Positions 59,401 to 64,000 of a stretch of DNA of 64,000 bases are shown in pieces (the stretch's first letter is position 1; each line of letters begins with the position of its first letter). Source of the DNA: Takakia lepidozioides (lineage: Eukaryota > Streptophyta > Takakiopsida > Takakiales > Takakiaceae). The stretch spans positions 55,347,053 through 55,411,052 of the forward strand of contig CM060732.1 in assembly GCA_030704615.1 (NCBI GenBank), in the 5' to 3' direction. Under the pieces are notes generated by a model. The model did no database searches. It was not told the origin of the DNA and saw only the letters and a program-made list of their open reading frames with translations. The position numbers and the translations under genes are program-made.

Positions 59401-60635
59401 GAGGTAGTTCTTAGCTATGAAACTACTGGCAGAGAGGAAGTTATGAATATTTCCAAACCAAAAAATTTGTAAGTCCTAACATCCTATAACGCTACTATCT
59501 CCATGGAGGTAGTCCTTGATGTGGTGGGAGGAGGCTATACAAAAATTCAGAGACCCTCCTGGAAGGAGCCTCTACCGAAGTGTTTGTTTCTCTTTCATTT
59601 TTCCAAAATCACCAAAGCGACACATGTAAATTCTACGCAGCGTCCATGTGGTAGCCAGGTGGCAGGGTCAGAAAAGTGACTATATAACAGGTGGCACGGT
59701 TTAAAAGGTCCACGTAGGTAAAGTCCAGCTCCTTGATATTCAACTATTGCCGCTTTCTGGCGAATTTTACAAATTTTACCCCCATAATTCATTTGTACAA
59801 GTAACTGACCCATTTCCAGATCGAAATCTGGCGATTTTCTGCCAAAAAAAAAACACACTGCTCTACCGACTCATTTGCGTTCTCATGGAGGAAAGATGAC
59901 ATGTATCAACGACAGTCAAACGGACCCACCAAGGGCAACTTAAGCATGCGGGATATGGCGGGGGTACCTATGAGGTGGAGCAGTATAAGAACTCGAGAGC
60001 ATATGACAATCTTATCCTCTCGCGATCGGCCTGTGATTCACTGGGAATTTCGGCTACATGTGATTAAGAGTTTTTTCCTCACTGTACGTCTGAACGGTTG
60101 ATCCAATATACTAAAGCCTTGTATCCAGATAAAAGCTGCCTGCACAAACCTCAGATGCAAACAGTTTCATTAGTCTTAAACTCGGTGTAAAATATCCACG
60201 CCATTCTCTGAATCTCTTTTGAAACTTTGTCCCCCAGGAGGGAGCTATGCCCTGCAAAGCAGTATTCTTGTTAGTACTTGCATCCATAATCTCTATGTGT
60301 GTAGCTCAGGATGGCGAGAGCGGAACAATTTGTGCAAACGATCTCTGCTGTACTTAGGATAGAAGCACTCTTCATGGCGCAGGAAAATGGGTAAATGTAA
60401 TAACTTTTTGTGCTTTTAACCTATGAGATCATGTAATACCTTAACAGAAAGCTCTTAAGATATACAACTTTTCTTAGTTGAAAGTTGAACGAGATTCTGA
60501 CTTTATCTGCTATTAAAAGTGGATAGAAGTAGAGAATGTCAATGTCAGCCTATGGTACACCTTGTCCCTATCATGACTCATTCATATCTCATTAATATCT
60601 TTTCTACCTGAGATGGTAACCAAAAAACAAAACCA
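59401..60635. other. No supported gene
   Basis: Frames on both strands lack motifs. No element ends were identified. Confidence 0.3.
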
Positions 60636-60639
60636 AAAA

Positions 60640-60900
60640 TACCATTGGAAAGCGCTTAATGTGGCCCATCTTTTTGTAGTTGGAGCAATTTTCATTAGAG
60701 GACAACTACCTATAGCAATTTAAGGGTAAAACAAGTGGGCCCATCATGGCGCACAAGATATATTGCTTGTTTGGTACATTGGACTTTAACCATTTTAAGA
60801 AATTAAGATACCATTGGAAAGCTCTTGATGAGCCCCATCATTTTGTAGTTGGAACAATTTTCAGTAAAGTTCATCTACCTAGGGTAATTTGAGTGTAAAG
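60640..60900. repeat. Direct duplication, about 165-bp offset
   Basis: taccattggaaagc(g/t)ctt, ttttgtagttgga(g/a)caatttt and ctacct occur in the same order near 60642-60720 and 60808-60885. Confidence 0.65.
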
Positions 60901-61071
60901 TGATTTCATATTGTAGTTCATTCCTCTTTGGGTAACCTGCTCTCCTATCATGGCGCACCCCACCCGTTCCAAAACTGGGCATATTTTCTTGCACCATGGG
61001 CGCACTTTGAGCGCCACTATGGGGCACATGCGCCAAGATCAGTGCTTCTACCCTAGTCAGTATTTCTACTG

Positions 61072-61864
61072 TACTTACCTAGCTTATTAGGCAATAATTA
61101 ATTCAAAATCAGGTGCCTAACTATATTTAGAACATTTTTGGAAAATGCGCCTAAAACCTGGAAAAACTCCTGAGAAGTGCCTAATTGCTCAAAAATCCAA
61201 AATGTCCAAACATGTGGAAAAAATGCCTAAATTATTTTATTTAAAGTCCAAAAAATGGTAAAAATGCCTACAATTTAGATTTTCATGTCCATACAACTTC
61301 CAAAGGGCCTTGCAACATCTTCATAAGTCTCAACGCCTACCTCATGTGAATCTTCTGATTATGAGAGAAGGTTAAGGTCAGGAACATCACGATCCTCAAT
61401 ATGCATGTTTGCAAGACATCAGCTAATGCTCTCAATGAGACTTCCATCAAGGTAGACATCAGGAACCTCCATGGCAAGATCTCCTTCCACTTGGGTGTTT
61501 GGGTTTGAAAACAAAGAAAATGTAAAATTGGCTCTCATTGCCTCACCTCGAAAGGCATCTTCAAATGCTCGTAAAATTCCACAAAGTCTCCAACTTGACA
61601 AAATCATCTCCCGTTGGCACTTCACCTCCACCCAAGACTCATACAACCAACATTATGTGTTTTTTAAATAAAATAACCTCAACCATAGTTTTTGAGGGAG
61701 GTAAAAAATAATTGTTCATCATTATCCTGGGTCGACTGAAATACATGCCTAATATTTGGAAATTACCTAGTTGAGGTGTCTAAATAATAAAAACGAATCT
61801 GCCTAATAATATTCCATTTTTATTAATTATTAGGCGCGGAAGTGCCTAATAAGCTAGATAAGTA
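61072..61864. mobile_element. Non-autonomous TIR element
   Basis: The ends are 22-bp inverted repeats differing at one base: tactta(c/t)ctagcttattaggca. The interior repeats a gcctaa word many times and has no transposase. No clear target duplication is seen, so superfamily is open; hAT is possible. Confidence 0.6.
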
Positions 61865-61918
61865 TGGTATTGTTGGTCCTCCAATGCTTAATGCGGCAAA
61901 GGATGTCTGAGCGCCCTG

Positions 61919-63085
61919 CCTAGGGCTATTTGTAAAGTACTCCTACAAGGCTTATAGAGCCCCTGCCATGGGGGACCAATTAATGTGGGGGTCACATGCC
62001 CCCACATTAATGGCTCCTTGTGTGGCCCAGCATTAATTGCACTCCAGCCTCCATGAGGCCCATGTCATGCTATGGCCGCCATAGCGAGCCTCCATGGTGC
62101 CTCCATGCTCCACATCCACCATCCATGCGCTCCATCTGTTTCATAACCCCATGATCCATCCCCGTGTCCTCCTCAACTCATTTTATCAATTTATAATGCA
62201 ACAAAAAACATTTAGTTGCACTTTAGTTGGTAGTTCAGCTGGTAAGTGCACAATGTGTGAACCATGTAGTTTGGAGATTAAACCCATTGCACTACCCCTG
62301 TCCGTGTGTGGATTGTTCATGGCGGTCCTCCGTAGTCTAAATCATGGGCTGTTGCTACTAAGTTTTTTTTTTTCTCTTCAAAAAAGAGAAAAAAATGTTA
62401 AGGGGCTGATCTGAAACTGAAATTGTTGTTTAAATATTTAAAATTTCATACTCTCAGTAGAGTTAAGGGGCTGATCCGAAACCAAAATTGTTGTTGTTGA
62501 TAAGAAACCAATATTATTGTTTAAATATTGGTTAAATTGATTAATACATTGTTTAAATATTGTTAAATTATTTAAATATTGGTTAATATAAACAACAATA
62601 TTGGTTTCGTATCAACAACAACAATTTTGGTTTCGGATCAACCCCTTAACATTTTTTCCTCTGTTTTGAAGGAAAAAAAAAATCTTGGGAGTTACAGTCT
62701 ACGATTGAAGCTATTGAGGACCGCCACGAACAATCCATACACGGAGAAGGATAGGGCAATGGGTTTGAACCCCAAACTACGTAAGTAACACATTGTGCGC
62801 TTACCCAACTGGGTTACCAATCAATATGTATCTTAATGTTATTTGTTGCATTATAAAATGATCAAAATGAGTTGAGGAGGGCATGGGAATAGGGAGCATA
62901 TGGATAGCATGGATGGTGGATGTGGGGCATGGAGGCTCGCTATGATGGCCATAGCATGGCATGGGGCCTCATGGAGGCTGGAGTGCAGTTAATGCTGGGC
63001 CACAGCCATTAATGTGTCCCCCTTGGCAGGGGCTCTATAGGGGAGACCTGGCAAGAGTAGATTACAAATAGCCCCAGGCGAGCGG
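61919..63085. mobile_element. Large fold-back element with tRNA-like promoters
   Basis: Left arm (about 61919-62575) and right arm (about 62580-63085) are reverse complements at roughly 80 % by eye. Anchors are atagagcccctgcca, cactccagcctccatgaggc, agcgagcctccatg, tcctcaactcatttt, ggattgttc(a/g)tggcggtcct and atccgaaaccaaaattgttg. Each arm contains a tRNA-like A and B box (left about 62230-62285; right, on the minus strand, ggttcaaaccc near 62765). The centre is A/T-rich with ttaaatattg repeats. Two diverged copies in tail-to-tail orientation could also explain it. Confidence 0.75.
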
Positions 63086-63110
63086 GGCCATGCTCCAATG
63101 GAACCACTGT

Positions 63111-63196
63111 CACGACCCCACCTGTCGGGCACCGAAGTGAGAAACATAGTCACCACGACCCCACCTGTCGGGCACCGACGTGAGAAACATAGTCAC
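63111..63196. repeat. 43-bp tandem duplication
   Basis: Two copies of a cacgaccccacctgtcgggc unit with aacatagtcac at its end, differing at one base (gaagtgag / gacgtgag). Confidence 0.9.
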
Positions 63197-63529
63197 CAGT
63201 GAAGTGTTTGACAGTCTCCTCTCGAACCGGGATAGCTTCTATACGTACGATTCAGTCATTGCTCTAAGAAAATAAAGAAAGACAATAGGAATAATGTAAG
63301 AACTTAATGGAAACGTGTGACCTGACGATACATTAGCCGGATTCCAGCAGCCTGGACTCATGGGGGGCCTGTCAAATCCTCCCCACCCCCTCTTACCGCG
63401 GTTTCATTATTAAATACTTAAGAATCCAAGTGGGTTGCAAGATGTAGCGTGATGGTAAGATGATAATATTGCAGGTGGCAAGGTTTAGGGTTTGACGCTT
63501 ATTGGGAGGCTCTTGCAATGTAACCCCGG

Positions 63530-63915
63530 TCGGTGTAACCCTCCAATCAGTGTAACCCTCTGTAACCCCGATTTCTCATGTAACTCTGGTTAGTCCATTT
63601 TATACTTAGCCAAATTTGGACTTAGTCAAATTTCGAGACCACATGTGAGTGACACCAAGTGGAGTTACACTCCATTTTGTGTAACCCCAAGTGGAGTTAC
63701 ACACCTCTTCATGTAACCCAATGTAACCCCACATGGAGTTACACGCCTCGTTGTGTAACCCAGTGTAACCCCGACTGGAGTTTACACTCCTTCAGTTCCA
63801 TGTCACTCTCAAGAGAGGGTGGGGAAAATTTGACGTGCCGGAAACCGGCGTACCATCCTGTTAGAGGTTGCACGTGTGATTTAAGTTCTTACATTATTCC
63901 TATTATCTTCCGAAA
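63530..63915. repeat. Dispersed gtgtaac repeat, second locus
   Basis: Many gtgtaaccc/gttacac words occur, followed by gccggaaaccggcgtaccat and cattattcctatta, matching parts of 28440-29150. An inverted piece (acaataggaataatgtaaga) lies at 63279-63298. Perhaps an LTR fragment. Confidence 0.5.
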
Positions 63916-64000
63916 ATAAATACTCAACTTTTGGAACCACCGGCAACTCTTGGGCCTAGTTGTGAGAGACCGCCGCATTCGTGTACAGCTATGAACAACC

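Overview
The window reads as nuclear DNA of a land plant. The evidence is a spliced family-1 UDP-glycosyltransferase with a complete plant PSPG box, exons of a nepenthesin-type aspartic protease, Mutator-like elements with SWIM fingers, LINE and Copia debris, tRNA-derived SINEs and canonical GT/AG introns. The mix (WRKY-GCM1/SWIM Mutator transposases, a Crypton-like tyrosine recombinase, heavily decayed repeats) makes me lean to a repeat-rich non-flowering plant such as a fern, lycophyte or bryophyte. That placement is inference.

Only one conserved gene looks intact: the three-exon glycosyltransferase on the minus strand at 54877-56954. Two further open frames (9605-10342 plus, 13057-13536 minus) could be real but are unrecognised. 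Nearly everything else is mobile DNA or its remains.

Layout. 0.6-4.5 kb: an old block, duplicated at 40.4-42.1 kb, carrying 3' exons of an aspartic protease (minus) and a tRNA-derived SINE. 5.2-8.1 kb: a decayed, spliced Mutator-like transposase (plus). 9.6-10.3 kb: an open frame of unknown function. 10.7-12.9 kb: a degenerate tandem array. 14.8-17.9 kb: a decayed LINE (plus). 18.0-19.7 kb: pyrimidine-rich DNA. 19.9-21.0 and 28.06-28.42 kb: exons of one aspartic-protease gene, split by about 7 kb of nested elements (LINEs, two opposed Copia fragments, a piggyBac-like non-autonomous element, short repeats). 30.0-34.3 kb: a decayed multi-exon Ulp1-type peptidase gene of the kind carried by plant transposons. 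36.3-39.7 kb: two LINE fragments (minus). 43.3-46.2 kb: a second Mutator-like transposase with a WRKY-GCM1-type finger and a SWIM finger (minus, broken). 47.47-50.5 kb: about 27 tandem copies of a roughly 117-bp unit, each with a strong hairpin. 50.95-53.2 kb: a spliced but broken Crypton/ZMYM-type tyrosine recombinase (minus). 53.66-54.11 kb: a Harbinger-type MITE. 57-64 kb: non-coding DNA with SINE-like heads, a TIR element and a 1.2-kb fold-back structure.

The most unusual structures are the hairpin array with its inverted block, the tyrosine-recombinase relic in a plant context, the tRNA-promoter-bearing fold-back at 62-63 kb, and a SINE/LINE pair sharing a 3' tail. All family assignments come from reading motifs by eye; no database search was run.
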